A DNA stretch of 64,000 nt from Xanthomonas sp. Leaf148 (lineage in GTDB: Bacteria > Pseudomonadota > Gammaproteobacteria > Xanthomonadales > Xanthomonadaceae), in NCBI RefSeq assembly GCF_001423585.1, contig NZ_LMOP01000008.1:599515-663514 (forward strand). Direction: 5' to 3'. The first letter of the stretch is position 1; the number at the start of each line of letters is the position of its first letter. A model generated the notes under the pieces. That model was not told the origin of the DNA and made no database searches. It saw nothing but the letters and a program-made list of their open reading frames with translations. The position numbers and the translations under genes are program-made. Positions 1-9,510 of this stretch are shown one piece after another.

Positions 1-410
1 CGCGGCTGGCGCTGCAGGTGGAAGTGCCGTACGAGCTGCGCGGCCTGCAGGTGCCGTCGATGATGTTGCAGACGCTGGTGGAAAACGCCATCAAACATGG
101 ACTGGAACCCAAGCCCGGCGGCGGTACCGTGTGGATCCTGGCGCGCTGCCTGGACGAGCGCCAGGCCACGCTGACCGTGGCCGACGATGGCCAGGGGTTC
201 AACACCCATAGCCACGGCACCGGCATCGGGCTGAAGAATCTGCGCGAGCGGCTGCAGCTGATCTATGCCGGCACCGCCAGCTTTGCCATCGTGTCCAATT
301 TCCCCAGCGGCGTGGCGGCCACGCTCACGCTGCCCTTGCCGGCGCAACCGGCCGCGCCGCGCCCGCCGCCGCTGCCTGACGCCGCCACCACCGAGCAGGT
401 GCAGGCGTGA
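1..410 (+). CDS. LytS-type sensor histidine kinase, C-terminal fragment (5' end outside window)
   Basis: Only the ATP-binding end of the kinase is present; the reading frame is open from base 3. The N-box (LVENAIKHG) and the G boxes (DDGQGF, GTGIGLKNLRERL) are those of the HATPase_c domain of LytS/YehU-type kinases, which phosphorylate LytTR regulators. A Pro/Ala-rich tail of about 25 residues follows. The TGA stop overlaps the GTG start of the LytTR regulator gene (GTGA), so the two are translationally coupled and almost certainly partners. The sensing domain and the phospho-acceptor histidine lie upstream of the window, so the signal cannot be inferred. Confidence 0.9.
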   Translation, partial: RLALQVEVPYELRGLQVPSMMLQTLVENAIKHGLEPKPGGGTVWILARCLDERQATLTVADDGQGFNTHSHGTGIGLKNLRERLQLIYAGTASFAIVSNFPSGVAATLTLPLPAQPAAPRPPPLPDAATTEQVQA

Positions 411-1183
411 GCGCGCTACGTGCGGTGATTGCCGAAGACGAAGCGCTGCTGCGGCAGTCCTTGCTCGCGCTGCTGGCCGAGGTGTGCCCGCAACTGCAGG
501 TAGTCGGCGAATGCGAAGACGGCGCCAGCGCGCTGGAGACCATCGCCACTCAGCAGCCGGATGTGGTGTTTCTGGATATCCGCATGCCTGGCCTCACCGG
601 CATCGAGGTGGCACGCGCGATGCGCGAGGTCAGCCCGCGCACGCAGGTGGTGTTTGTCACCGCCTACGATCAATACGCCATCGATGCGTTCGAACACGGT
701 GCGGTGGACTACCTGCTAAAGCCGATCAACCGCGAACGCCTGCAGGCCACCTGGCAACGTGTGCAGCAACGCGCCGCCGCCGGGCAGCCGGACGGCAGCC
801 TGCTGGAAGCGCTCTTGCAGCGCCTGTCGGTACGCCCGGCAGCGTCCGGCGTCGCGCCGCCATTGGCCTGGCTCACTGCCACCAGCGGCCGCGAGACGCG
901 TTTGATCGCACTGGATGAGGTGGCGTATTTCCAGGCTGATCAGAAATACACCACGGTGATGACGGCCGGCGCTGAGGCGCTGCTGCGCACCCCGCTGCGC
1001 GAGTTGCTCGATGTGCTCGACCCGCAGGTGTTCAAGCAGATCCACCGCTCCACCATCGTCAACATGAAGGCGGTGGCTTCGGTAGTGCGCGACGACACTG
1101 GCAAGGGCCGGCTGGCCCTGCGCGGGCGCAGCGAAACGCTCACCGTCAGCCAGCCGTTTATGAGCCTGTTCCGCGGCATGTAA
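407..1183 (+). CDS. LytTR-family response regulator (REC-LytTR)
   Basis: A 258-residue transcriptional response regulator. The receiver domain spans about residues 3-120, with the acidic pair E10/D11, phospho-acceptor D57 in FLDIRMPG and the conserved lysine in DYLLKPI. The LytTR DNA-binding domain spans about 153-258, with the family motifs VAYFQADQKYTTV and FKQIHRSTIVN. The GTG start overlaps the stop of the upstream kinase by four bases, so the pair is an operon and a cognate two-component system. Family members bind paired direct repeats upstream of their targets. The target genes are unknown here; the lipoprotein gene 45 bp downstream is one candidate. Confidence 0.95.
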   Translation: MSALRAVIAEDEALLRQSLLALLAEVCPQLQVVGECEDGASALETIATQQPDVVFLDIRMPGLTGIEVARAMREVSPRTQVVFVTAYDQYAIDAFEHGAVDYLLKPINRERLQATWQRVQQRAAAGQPDGSLLEALLQRLSVRPAASGVAPPLAWLTATSGRETRLIALDEVAYFQADQKYTTVMTAGAEALLRTPLRELLDVLDPQVFKQIHRSTIVNMKAVASVVRDDTGKGRLALRGRSETLTVSQPFMSLFRGM

Positions 1184-1228
1184 TCCCCCGTCTCCCCCAT
1201 ACCGCATCGACAAGAAAGGACTGCTTCC

Positions 1229-1612
1229 ATGCGCCTGATCGCCTCCCTGGTGTATTGCCTGCTCGCCCTGGCCGGCTGCCACGAACGCAACGGCACCACT
1301 TCGATCACCCGCGCCACCAGCGATGGCCGCGACGTGCTTTTCAGCAAGACCTTGGTCACCGACGCCGAGACCAATGTGCATTGCCTGGCCAGCAGCAGCG
1401 GCCTGTGCCATTACCTGATCTATGAAGAGCAGTGCCCGACTGCCACGAGCGCCGCCACGGCCAGCGGCGGCACGCCGGCGCCGGTGTGTGCGCGCAAGAC
1501 GCTGGACAGCTTTGCGCTGCTGCCCGGTCAGGTTCGCGCGCTGCGCGGTCTTCCGGCGGCAGCCCACACCTGCGTGGACCGCAGCGTGCCCGCTGCCGAG
1601 TGCCACGGGTAA
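1229..1612 (+). CDS. small predicted lipoprotein of unknown function
   Basis: A 127-residue protein with a lipoprotein signal peptide: Met-Arg, a hydrophobic stretch and lipobox LAGC, so the mature protein should start at about Cys16. The mature part is rich in Thr/Ala/Ser and contains six or so further cysteines, which suggests disulfides in the periplasm. No family was recognised. An AAAGGA ribosome-binding site lies 8 bases before the ATG. It follows the LytTR regulator by 45 bp in the same direction and may be co-transcribed with it. Confidence 0.75.
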   Translation: MRLIASLVYCLLALAGCHERNGTTSITRATSDGRDVLFSKTLVTDAETNVHCLASSSGLCHYLIYEEQCPTATSAATASGGTPAPVCARKTLDSFALLPGQVRALRGLPAAAHTCVDRSVPAAECHG

Positions 1613-1622
1613 GCCGCGGCGC

Positions 1623-1654
1623 GTGGCAGCGTGGCAGCGCGGCAGCGCGGCAGT
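1623..1654. repeat. 8-bp tandem repeat, 4 copies
   Basis: Four imperfect head-to-tail copies of G(T/C)GGCAGC lie in the gap between the lipoprotein gene and the permease gene. No other feature was seen in 1613-1815. Confidence 0.8.
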
Positions 1655-1815
1655 GTTGCGTAGTGCAAGCAACAACTGCGACGGGCGCACGGGTGCGCGC
1701 GCCGTCGCATCGCGGCGTCGCGTAGAGCCTGAATACGCACTGACGACAAGCGGCCGCTTCTGCGATCATTGTCGGCTTGTTGCCGGTTTGCGGCGCCCTC
1801 ACTGTCAGGCTTTTC

Positions 1816-3411
1816 ATGTCCGAACATTCGTTGCGCCGCGACGTCGGCCCTTTTGCGCTCATGCTTACCGGGCTGGGCTCGATCATTGGTTCCGGCTGGT
1901 TGTTCGGCGCCTGGCGCGCGGCTGGGCTGGCCGGTCCGGGCGCCGTCTGGGCCTGGATTCTGGGTGCGGCGATCATCACCACCATCGCGCTGTCCTACGC
2001 CGAACTGGGCGCGATGTTCCCCGAATCCGGCGGCATGGTGCGTTACAGCCATTACTCGCACGGCTCGTTGGTGGGCTTCATCGCCGGCTGGGCGAACTGG
2101 ATCGCGATCGTTTCGGTCATCCCGGTCGAAGCCGAAGCCTCGGTGCAGTACATGGCCTCCTGGCCGTGGGCCTGGGCGCAGGGTCTGTATGTGCAGGCAC
2201 CTGGCGGAGCTGGCGAGTTGTCGGTGCCCGGGCTGCTGATTTCGGCGGTGCTGGTGCTGGTGTATTTCTTCCTCAATTTCTGGAGCGTCAAGCTGTTTGC
2301 GCGCTCCAACACCTTGATCACCGTGTTCAAGCTGGTGGTGCCGGCGGCGACCGGCGTGGCCTTGATCGCCAGCGGCTTCCACAGCGAAAACTTCAGCGTC
2401 GGCATCCATGGCGATGCCCACGTGATCGACCTGGCGGCAGTGCTCACTGCGGTAGCCACCGCAGGCATCGTCTTCAGCTTCAACGGCTTCCAGAGCCCGG
2501 TGAATCTGGCCGGCGAGGCACGTAACCCGGGCCGCAGCATTCCGTTCGCGGTGCTCGGCTCGATCGCGCTGGCCACGGTGGTCTATGTGATCCTGCAGGT
2601 GGCCTATATCGGCGCGGTGCCGCCGGATCTGCTGGCCAAGGCCGGCTGGCACGGCATCGATTTCCGCTCGCCATTCGCCGAGCTGGCCATCATCGTCAAC
2701 CTGCATTGGCTGGCGATGCTGCTGTACATCGATGCGTTCGTCAGCCCCAGCGGCACCGGCATCACCTACACCGCCACCACCGCGCGCATGGTCTATGGCA
2801 TGGAAAAGAACGGCACCATGCCGGCCGCGCTGGGCAAGCTGCACCCGGTGTGGGGCGTGCCGCGCATGGCGATGTTCTTCAACCTGGCGGTGTCGTTCGT
2901 GTTCCTGTTCTTCTTCCGCGGCTGGGGCACGCTGGCGGCGGTGATCTCGGTGGCGACGATCATTTCCTATCTCACCGGGCCGATCAGTGCGATGGCGCTG
3001 CGTCGCCACGCGCCGGAACTGCATCGCCCGCTGCGCATCGCCGCCTTGCCGGTGCTGGCCGGCGTCGCGTTCGTGATGGCGACCGAGCTGCTGTACTGGG
3101 CGCGCTGGCCGCTGACCGGCGAGATCATCCTGCTGATGGTCGTGGCGCTGCCGGTGTACTGCTACTACCAGGCCAAGCAGGGCTGGCCGGATCTGCGCCG
3201 CAATCTCAAGGGCGCGGCCTGGATGATCTGCTACCTGCCGATCATTGCGCTGCTGTCCTGGGCCGGCAGCAGCGATTTCGGCGGCCATGGCTACCTCAGC
3301 TACGGTACCGACCTGGCGGTGGTCGCCGCAGTCGGCGTGGTGTTCTACATCTGGGGCGTCCGCAGCGGCTGGCGCACCCCGTCGGTGGAGCAGGCGGTGG
3401 CGCGGGCTTGA
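1816..3411 (+). CDS. APC-family amino acid permease
   Basis: A 531-residue inner-membrane transporter with about 12 hydrophobic helices. The first helix carries the glycine-rich signature of the amino acid-polyamine-organocation superfamily (GLGSIIGSGWLFG), and the second pair of helices has the usual ALSYAELGAMFPESGG motif. Family members are proton symporters or exchangers for amino acids; the substrate cannot be read from the sequence. The open frame extends upstream to 1777, but ATG 1816 places the family motif at the normal distance from the N terminus. It converges with the membrane-protein gene at 3661-4260, with a two-way hairpin between them. Confidence 0.92.
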   Translation: MSEHSLRRDVGPFALMLTGLGSIIGSGWLFGAWRAAGLAGPGAVWAWILGAAIITTIALSYAELGAMFPESGGMVRYSHYSHGSLVGFIAGWANWIAIVSVIPVEAEASVQYMASWPWAWAQGLYVQAPGGAGELSVPGLLISAVLVLVYFFLNFWSVKLFARSNTLITVFKLVVPAATGVALIASGFHSENFSVGIHGDAHVIDLAAVLTAVATAGIVFSFNGFQSPVNLAGEARNPGRSIPFAVLGSIALATVVYVILQVAYIGAVPPDLLAKAGWHGIDFRSPFAELAIIVNLHWLAMLLYIDAFVSPSGTGITYTATTARMVYGMEKNGTMPAALGKLHPVWGVPRMAMFFNLAVSFVFLFFFRGWGTLAAVISVATIISYLTGPISAMALRRHAPELHRPLRIAALPVLAGVAFVMATELLYWARWPLTGEIILLMVVALPVYCYYQAKQGWPDLRRNLKGAAWMICYLPIIALLSWAGSSDFGGHGYLSYGTDLAVVAAVGVVFYIWGVRSGWRTPSVEQAVARA

Positions 3412-3557
3412 GTGGGGCGTGTCAGCGGAATGCGGGTTGGAGACCGCTGCGCGCAGCAGATAGTGCAGATGGAGCTTGATCGTAGCGGGGTTCCCGCCTG
3501 CGATGACGTTGCCAGCCGATCGCACTGGAATATTCGCCACGATCCGATGACATAAAA

Positions 3558-3586
3558 AACGGCCGGTGCACTGCGCACCGGCCGTT
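3558..3586. terminator. bidirectional rho-independent terminator
   Basis: A perfect 12-bp stem (3558-3569 with 3575-3586) and a 5-base loop, flanked by an A-run on the left and TTCTTGTTT on the right. It therefore gives a T-tract in either direction, and it sits between the convergent permease (+) and membrane-protein (-) genes. Confidence 0.9.
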
Positions 3587-3660
3587 CTTGTTTGGAGTAG
3601 TCACCGTCTACCCACGGCGTGCTGCAGCAACATCCATCGCTGCAGCGGTGCGCTGGTCGC

Positions 3661-4260
3661 TTAGGCGTTGACGACCAACCGTGGTGCGCCATCGAAGCGG
3701 TCCAGGTCGCGCAGCAATTCGGTGTAGCGGCGCAGGCGGCCCATCTCACGCATATTGACGATGTCCTCGTGGCGCAGTTCGCGCTTGGAGGTCACTTCCT
3801 GCTTGTAGTGCAGCACTTCCGGGTAGCGACGCGTCATGTCCAGCGCGTCGGCAACGCACTCGACCGAGTCTGCATCCGGCGCCACCCGCGCGCGGCTGTT
3901 GAAGGCGCGCAACCAGCGCTCGAAACCGGCGCTGTGATCGAACAGATCGGCGATGTACCACATGATGAACAGGATCGACGCCCACGAGGTAAAGATGATC
4001 ACCACGCGGCTAAAGGTCAGGTGGTAGTCGTTCTGCCACAGCTGATGCGTGATCACGCCGAGCAGCACCAGCGAAATCGCCTGCCAGCCGATGATCGAGG
4101 CGATCACCCATTGCTTCTTGGCCACCTTGAGCAGATCGAGCTCTTCGTCGAGCTGCGTGTCGGTCTTGTCGCGCCAGTAGACGACCTGCTCGTCGAAGGA
4201 GCGTCGATGGAGTGCGTTGTCCTGCAATAGCAGGCCTAAACCCTGAAACAAAGCGATCAT
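3661..4260 (-). CDS. conserved membrane protein of unknown function
   Basis: A 199-residue protein with two transmembrane segments (about residues 50-70 and 84-108). An N-terminal acidic/basic amphipathic region and a C-terminal soluble half of about 90 residues, rich in Arg/Glu, flank them. The short spacing between the helices suggests a hairpin with both ends in the cytoplasm. A good ribosome-binding site (AGGAGC) lies 5-6 bases before the ATG. No family was recognised. It is monocistronic: the terminator at 3558-3586 follows and about 600 bp of non-coding DNA precede it. Confidence 0.8.
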   Translation of the reverse strand: MIALFQGLGLLLQDNALHRRSFDEQVVYWRDKTDTQLDEELDLLKVAKKQWVIASIIGWQAISLVLLGVITHQLWQNDYHLTFSRVVIIFTSWASILFIMWYIADLFDHSAGFERWLRAFNSRARVAPDADSVECVADALDMTRRYPEVLHYKQEVTSKRELRHEDIVNMREMGRLRRYTELLRDLDRFDGAPRLVVNA

Positions 4261-4877
4261 GACAAGCTCCTAACGGATGACTGGTACGAACGACTTGCTG
4301 CACCGGCGGTTGCTGGTGCCCTGGAGCGACCGACGCGCCTTGCGCTGCATGACAAGGTCGGACGGCTCTAGTTCTAGCACTTTCGCTGTGCATGGCAATG
4401 CCTGCGGCGAACCTGTGGCCGCGCAAAGTTGCGCACTTGCGCACAAAACGCTGAATTCAGGCGGTTTGTCTGCAATGCCATGGCATCGCGCGCGCATTGC
4501 ATCGCCACTCTTGTTGCACTGCACACTTGCTACTGCGGCGATCCCGCGCGTGACTTGGCTTAGCCAGGCTGGGGATCGGGACGCGTCGGCGGGGGTGGGC
4601 ACGCGGCTACCAAAACGACGGCGCGGCCTCGGGGTGGGCGCGGCCGGTGCTCATCATCGGAACTCCCCTGCGGACGAGACGGCTCGCCCGCGCCGTCCGC
4701 GTCCACCTGACGACTGCGCTATTAGGTGATGGTGGCTCCAAGTGCGGGCGCTGCGCCCCCGCAGCTGGCTAAACAAGAACGACGGCGCGTCGCTGTGGCT
4801 GACCGGTGGATGAGGCAGCTGTGGGAGGGTAGTCCCGCACTGACGTGATCGTGCAGGCGCATCCGTATCATGGTGGC
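4261..4877. other. 617-bp non-coding stretch
   Basis: This is the divergent upstream region of the membrane-protein gene (-) and the MpaB-family gene (+). It holds the AGGAGC site of the minus-strand gene at its left edge. Around 4613 and 4769 there are two degenerate copies of an AACGACGGCGCG-containing segment. Open frames here have no ribosome-binding sites or protein-like composition. No RNA gene was recognised. Confidence 0.5.
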
Positions 4878-5798
4878 ATGTCAGCCGTCCTGCGTACCCT
4901 CACTGCCCCCGCCGCCGAACAGATCCGCCGCTGGGTGCTGGGCGCGTTTCCGCGTGGCCAGAGCACCATCGAATACGATCAGCCGCTCGGCGATCCCGGC
5001 ATTTTCGGGCCCGACAGCGTCACCTGGCGCGTGCACTCCGAATTTCCCGGCATGTTGTCCGGCGGGTTGTGCGCATTGATGCTGCAACTGTTGCACCCGC
5101 GCGCGCTGGCCGGGGTCTACGATCACTCCAACTTCCGAGCCGATCTGGTCGGTCGGCTGCGGCGCACCACTAACTTCGTCGCCGGCACGACCTACGCGCC
5201 GCAGGCCGAAGCCGAACAGCTGATCGCGCGCGTGCGGCGTATCCATTCGCATATCCGCGGCCAAACCGCCGACGGCGTGCCGTACGAGGCCAACGATCCT
5301 GCGCTGCTGACCTGGGTGCATGTCACCGAAGCCTACGGGTTTCTGCAGGGCTGCCGGCGCTATTGCCGTGATGTACCGGACGCAATTGCCGACCGCTACT
5401 ACGACGAAGCGCGACGCGTGGCCGAAGCCCTCGGCGCGACCGATGTGCCCGCCAGCGAGGCCGCGGTGGAGGCGTATTTTGCGTCGGTGCGCGGCGAGCT
5501 GCGCATGGACGCACGCTCGCGCGAGGTGCTCGACATCCTCACCAGCATCCAGCTGCCGGTGCCTGCGGCAGGGCTGTCGCGCGGCGTGTTCCTCGGTGCC
5601 GGCACTGCGTTGTTGCCGGGCTGGGCCAGCGACATGCTGGGCCGCACCACCACCCAGCGCGCACAGGCACGCGCATCCGCCCGCCTGCTGCGTAGCCTGT
5701 CGCCGTTGTTCCGCACCGCGTTGCGCGACGGCTTATCGGCCCGTGCCTGCCGGCGCATGCAGTTGGAACCGGCGACGTTGCTGCAGTGGCCTGAGTAG
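4878..5798 (+). CDS. MpaB-family oxygenase (DUF2236)
   Basis: A 306-residue protein of the DUF2236/MpaB family, whose characterised members are haem-dependent, latex-clearing-type oxygenases. Family motifs seen are MLQLLHPRALAGVYDHSNF, the RIHSHIRG segment and DPALLTWVHVTEAYGFL, where the histidine is a likely haem ligand. The open frame starts at a GTG at 4845, but ATG 4878 is preferred because the family's conserved helix begins soon after it. It stands alone between two repeat-bearing gaps. Its physiological substrate in this organism is unknown. Confidence 0.85.
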   Translation: MSAVLRTLTAPAAEQIRRWVLGAFPRGQSTIEYDQPLGDPGIFGPDSVTWRVHSEFPGMLSGGLCALMLQLLHPRALAGVYDHSNFRADLVGRLRRTTNFVAGTTYAPQAEAEQLIARVRRIHSHIRGQTADGVPYEANDPALLTWVHVTEAYGFLQGCRRYCRDVPDAIADRYYDEARRVAEALGATDVPASEAAVEAYFASVRGELRMDARSREVLDILTSIQLPVPAAGLSRGVFLGAGTALLPGWASDMLGRTTTQRAQARASARLLRSLSPLFRTALRDGLSARACRRMQLEPATLLQWPE

Positions 5799-5888
5799 CG
5801 GTTTGGCAGGTGGGATTTGTGTGTGGCTTGCGTACTGGTTTAGTGCTGCATGGTGCTGCGGGTGCGGTTACATCGCCACGACTACCGA

Positions 5889-5923
5889 CCCTCACCCCAA
5901 CCCCTCTCCCGGTGGGAGAGGGG
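5889..5923. repeat. REP-like palindromic element (module A)
   Basis: A single copy of the CCCTCACCCCAACCCC module followed by a CTCTCCC...GGGAGAG hairpin. The same module recurs at 40858-41365, 47160-47330 and 50931-51040 in this window. It lies 90 bp after the MpaB-family gene. Confidence 0.8.
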
Positions 5924-6095
5924 CTTGTCTGCGGCGCCTTCTCGCAAGGCTGCAATAACCGATCAATCCTGCAGTGAATGACCTGCGATGTGTCTGCGCA
6001 TCCGGCACCAAGTTTGTCTCACGCAGCGATTTGACCTGCGGCGTGCCCGAGCGAGCGGCCTGCAACGTTTTCTCTCGCGGTGATTGACCTGCATG

Positions 6096-6264
6096 TAAAG
6101 AGCAATCGGCAGCCAAGACCCTCTCCCCCGAGAGATGCGTTTGGGTGAGGCAACAGCGCGCGTGGGGCGACAACGCCAGTAAAGAGCAATCGGCAGCGAA
6201 GACCCTCTCCCAACGAGAGATGCGTTTGGGTGAGGCAACAGCGCGCGTGGGGCGACAACGCCAG
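6096..6264. repeat. tandem duplication of an 84/85-bp unit
   Basis: Two head-to-tail copies (6096-6179 and 6180-6264) start with TAAAGAGCAATCGGCAG. They differ by a few bases and one 1-base indel. Each contains a CTCTCCC...GAGAG hairpin like REP module A. The rest of the 5799-6412 gap shows no gene. Confidence 0.85.
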
Positions 6265-6412
6265 GCATGTCGGGCCGACATCAGGCCGACACTGCAACCC
6301 ACTACACGGGCCGCGTTGTGGGCGATGGCCGATTGAGCAGTATGACCGTCCGATGATGGCAGGCACGCTGACAGTTGTGGTTACATCACCGCTTCACGAC
6401 CGGCACCAACAC

Positions 6413-8518
6413 TTACCAGATCTTGACCCGCTGCTCGGGCGCCAGATACAGCTGTTGGTCCTGCGTCACATCGAAAGCCGGGTACCACGCATCCAGATTG
6501 CGCACGGTCTGCGCGCGGAAGCGTCCGGGAGCGTGCACATCGGTGAGCACGGCGTTGCGTAGTGCGGCGTCGCGGTACTTGCCGCGCCAGGCTTGCGCAA
6601 AGCCGAGGAAGAAGCGCTGATCCGGGCTGAAGCCATCGATGGTCTGCGGCTGCTTGCCCTGCAGCGACAGCTGGTACGCATCGTACGCGGTGGCCAGGCC
6701 GGCGACGTCGGCGATGTTTTCGCCCAGCGTCAGCTTGCCGTTAACCGCCAGATCGTCAAACGGCTTGTACGCGCCGAACTGCGCGGCAAGCGCATTGCCG
6801 GCGGTCTCGAATTTCTTCAGATCCTGCGGCGTCCACCAGTTGTGCAGCTCGCCGTGTTCGTCGAACAGTGCGCCCGTGTTGTCGAAACTGTGGCTGATCT
6901 CATGCCCGATCACCGCGCCGATCGCGCCGTAGTTCACCGCATCGTCGGCGGCTGGGTCGAAGAACGGCGGTTGCAGAATCGCGGCCGGGAACAGCAGGCG
7001 ATTTTCCAGCGGCACATTCAACGCGTTGACCTCCTGCGGCAGCATGTACCACTCGCGATGATCGACCGCCTTGCCCAGCTTGGCGATGTTGCGGCGATAC
7101 TCGAACAGGCCGGCGCGTTCCACGTTGCCCAGCGCATCGTCGCGACGTACGTCGAGCGCGCTGTAGTCGCGCCAGCTGTCCGGGTAGCCCACCGCCACGG
7201 TCAATCCGGCGATCTTGGCCTTGGCGTGCTGTTTGGTCTCCGGCGTCATCCACTCCAGCGCATCGATGCGCTTGCCGAATGCAGCGATCAGGTTCTTGAC
7301 CATCTCTTCGACGCGGGTCTTGGTTTGCGCACTGACGTACTTCTGCACATAGCGCTTGCCGACCGCTTCGCCCAAGGCGGCGTTGGTGGCATCGATCCCA
7401 CGCTTCCAGCGTTGGCGTTGTTGCGGCGTGTCTTCCAGGGTGGTGCCGTAGAACGCAAACTGCTCATCGGCAAACGCCTTGGACAGATACGGCGATGCAC
7501 GATCCAGCGCACGAAAACGCAGATAGTCCTTCCAGGTCTGCAGCGGCTCGGACTGCACCAACGCCGACAACCCGCGCACGGCTTGCGGCTGCCACACGAT
7601 GAAGTCCTGTTGCGCTTTCAGACCGGCGGCATCGAAGAACAGCGGCCAGTCAAGGCCGGGAGCGTTCCGCACAAAATCGGCCTGTTTCCAGGCATTTGCG
7701 CCCGCCTGCACGTTGTTGGTCTGCTCGGGCGTGGCGTGCACGCGCGCGATTGCGACTTCCAGTGCCAGGATGCGCTCGGCCTTGGCCGGAGCATCGTCGA
7801 TGCCGGCCAGTTCCAGCAACTTGACGATGTGGGCGCGGTAGGCATCGCGCAGCCGCGCCATGCGCCCGCCGTCCAGGTAGAAACTGCGCTCGGGCATGCC
7901 CAGGCCGCCTTGCACCAGGTACGGCGCATAGCGGCCGGGGTTGTGCAGATCCTGCGAGACCCACAGGCCGAACAGACGGTCGGTGTAGAAATTCGTCGAG
8001 TTGAGCAGGTCCACATCGGCGCGTAGCTGCCCACCCAGGGTGCGTGCCAGCGCCTGCTTGTCTTCCAGCTGCGCGATGGCGTCGAGCTCCGGCTGCACCG
8101 GCCGCACGCCCTTGGTCTCGATGCTGGCTTCGTCCATATAGGCGGCGTAATAGTCGCCGATCTGCTTGTCCTCACCGGTGACGCGGTCGTTGGCGGCGGC
8201 GCCTTCGATGATGTCGCGGCTGTGGCGCTCGGTGTCGATGGCGATGCTGACGAAGCTGTTCAAGCTGGAGCGGTCGTCGGGAATCTGCGTGGTCTTGACC
8301 CAGTTGCCGCTGGCGTAGCTGAAGAAATCGTTGCCCGGCGCCACGCTGCGATCCATGCCTGCCATATCGAAGCCGAAATCACCGAGCTTGGGCGTGCTGG
8401 GGGCGGGCGTGGTGCGGGTGTCGGCCGCTGGTGCCGCGCCATCGCGGTGACAGGCTGCAGTGGTCAATGCCGCAGCAGCCATGGCAGCGATCAGGACAGG
8501 GCGGTGCAAAGAAGCCAT
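6413..8518 (-). CDS. M13-family zinc metallopeptidase, lipoprotein
   Basis: A 701-residue endopeptidase of the neprilysin/PepO family. The N terminus is a lipoprotein signal (LTTAAC, Cys23), so it should be membrane-anchored in the periplasm. The zinc site is H539-E-I-S-H543, with the third ligand E600 in LGENIADVAG. The family's VNAxY-type segment (EVNALNVPLENRLLFPAAILQPPFF) and C-terminal KIW are present. Length matches the family. The open frame runs much further upstream, but that extension is the antisense of the glycosyltransferase gene; ATG 8518 begins the signal peptide. M13 enzymes cleave short peptides under about 40 residues. Confidence 0.95.
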   Translation of the reverse strand: MASLHRPVLIAAMAAAALTTAACHRDGAAPAADTRTTPAPSTPKLGDFGFDMAGMDRSVAPGNDFFSYASGNWVKTTQIPDDRSSLNSFVSIAIDTERHSRDIIEGAAANDRVTGEDKQIGDYYAAYMDEASIETKGVRPVQPELDAIAQLEDKQALARTLGGQLRADVDLLNSTNFYTDRLFGLWVSQDLHNPGRYAPYLVQGGLGMPERSFYLDGGRMARLRDAYRAHIVKLLELAGIDDAPAKAERILALEVAIARVHATPEQTNNVQAGANAWKQADFVRNAPGLDWPLFFDAAGLKAQQDFIVWQPQAVRGLSALVQSEPLQTWKDYLRFRALDRASPYLSKAFADEQFAFYGTTLEDTPQQRQRWKRGIDATNAALGEAVGKRYVQKYVSAQTKTRVEEMVKNLIAAFGKRIDALEWMTPETKQHAKAKIAGLTVAVGYPDSWRDYSALDVRRDDALGNVERAGLFEYRRNIAKLGKAVDHREWYMLPQEVNALNVPLENRLLFPAAILQPPFFDPAADDAVNYGAIGAVIGHEISHSFDNTGALFDEHGELHNWWTPQDLKKFETAGNALAAQFGAYKPFDDLAVNGKLTLGENIADVAGLATAYDAYQLSLQGKQPQTIDGFSPDQRFFLGFAQAWRGKYRDAALRNAVLTDVHAPGRFRAQTVRNLDAWYPAFDVTQDQQLYLAPEQRVKIW

Positions 8519-8631
8519 GCGGCGCAACTCGGAAACAGAAACAAGGACCGCAGTGTAAGTGGCATGCGGTGCCACGTCCCGATTTGAGGGCAGGCGCCTA
8601 TGCATCCTGGCGCGTTGTGGACACGCTCGGT

Positions 8632-9327
8632 TCAGCGCCGTCGCTGATACCAAAAACCCAGCGCGTCGCGGGTCTGCAGCATGCGGCGCCCACGCCACAG
8701 GAAACGCAGCAGCAAGCCCAGGTGCTCGCGCTTGGAAAAACTGCGCAGCTTGCGGTCTGATGTGTGCACGGTCTGGCGCAGGATCACAAAGCGCCCGCAG
8801 CGTGCCAGTGCACGGCTCAAGGCCACATCTTCGCCGGCGTAGTACCGCGTGTCGAAGCCGCCCGCGCTGACGAAGGCCACGCGCGTGCAGAACAGAAAGC
8901 AGCCGGGCGCGATGCCGGTAACGCGAAAGAACCAGCCAAACGCAGCCTGCGCTGCACGTTCGAACCACACCCGGTCGCCCTGCAGATGCACCTGCGCACC
9001 GCCGCCCACCGCGCCGGCCTCCAGCGCGGCCAGTGCGGCGCCGACAACCTGCGGGTTGATCAAGGTATCGGCATCCAGAAACAGCAGGCGCTCGCCTTGT
9101 GCGGCCTGCGCGCCCGCATTGCGGGTGGCAGCGATATGCCGCAGCTCTACCTCCAGCACCTGTGCTCCGTTGTCGCGCGCAATGCGTGCGGTGTCGTCCT
9201 CGCAAGCATCGGCCACCACGATCGCTTCGTAGTCCAGGTGCATCGCCTGTGCGCAGGCATGCAGGCACTGCAGCGTTTCGCCGATCAGTGCAGCCTCGTT
9301 ATGCGCGGGAATCACGAAGGACAGCAT
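8632..9327 (-). CDS. family 2 glycosyltransferase
   Basis: A 231-residue GT-A fold protein. It begins with the GT2 motif LSFVIPAHNE, then shows VVADACEDDT and the metal-binding DxD equivalent LFLDADT, and later the acceptor-side acidic motif YYAGEDVALSRALAR. Such short single-domain GT2 enzymes transfer sugars to lipid or peptide acceptors; donor and acceptor are not predictable here. The frame extends 22 codons upstream, but ATG 9327 starts exactly at the first beta strand and is preferred. It lies upstream of the M13 gene in the same orientation with a gap of 113 bp. Confidence 0.88.
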   Translation of the reverse strand: MLSFVIPAHNEAALIGETLQCLHACAQAMHLDYEAIVVADACEDDTARIARDNGAQVLEVELRHIAATRNAGAQAAQGERLLFLDADTLINPQVVGAALAALEAGAVGGGAQVHLQGDRVWFERAAQAAFGWFFRVTGIAPGCFLFCTRVAFVSAGGFDTRYYAGEDVALSRALARCGRFVILRQTVHTSDRKLRSFSKREHLGLLLRFLWRGRRMLQTRDALGFWYQRRR

Positions 9328-9510
9328 GGGACGTGGTGTGAGCGACGATGCGCCGAGTGTGCAAGCACCGGTGGTGCGATGGCGTGAGTGCATGCGATCG
9401 GCACAGCCATAGCGTGCTCGGCTGGACGTGGCCGTCGGGGCGAGGCGCGCATGTCTGTCGCTCGTATTTCTTCGTGCCGGCGCTGTGCACAGACGCTTTC
9501 AGTCGCCCAG

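Noticed and set aside
1528..3540. 670-codon minus-strand open frame over the permease gene
   Set aside because: Composition is His/Arg/Gln-rich and shadow-like; the plus strand encodes an unmistakable APC permease.
4277..4729. 150-codon open frame in the 4.3-4.9 kb gap
   Set aside because: No ribosome-binding site, arginine-rich composition and overlap with the promoter region of the minus-strand gene.
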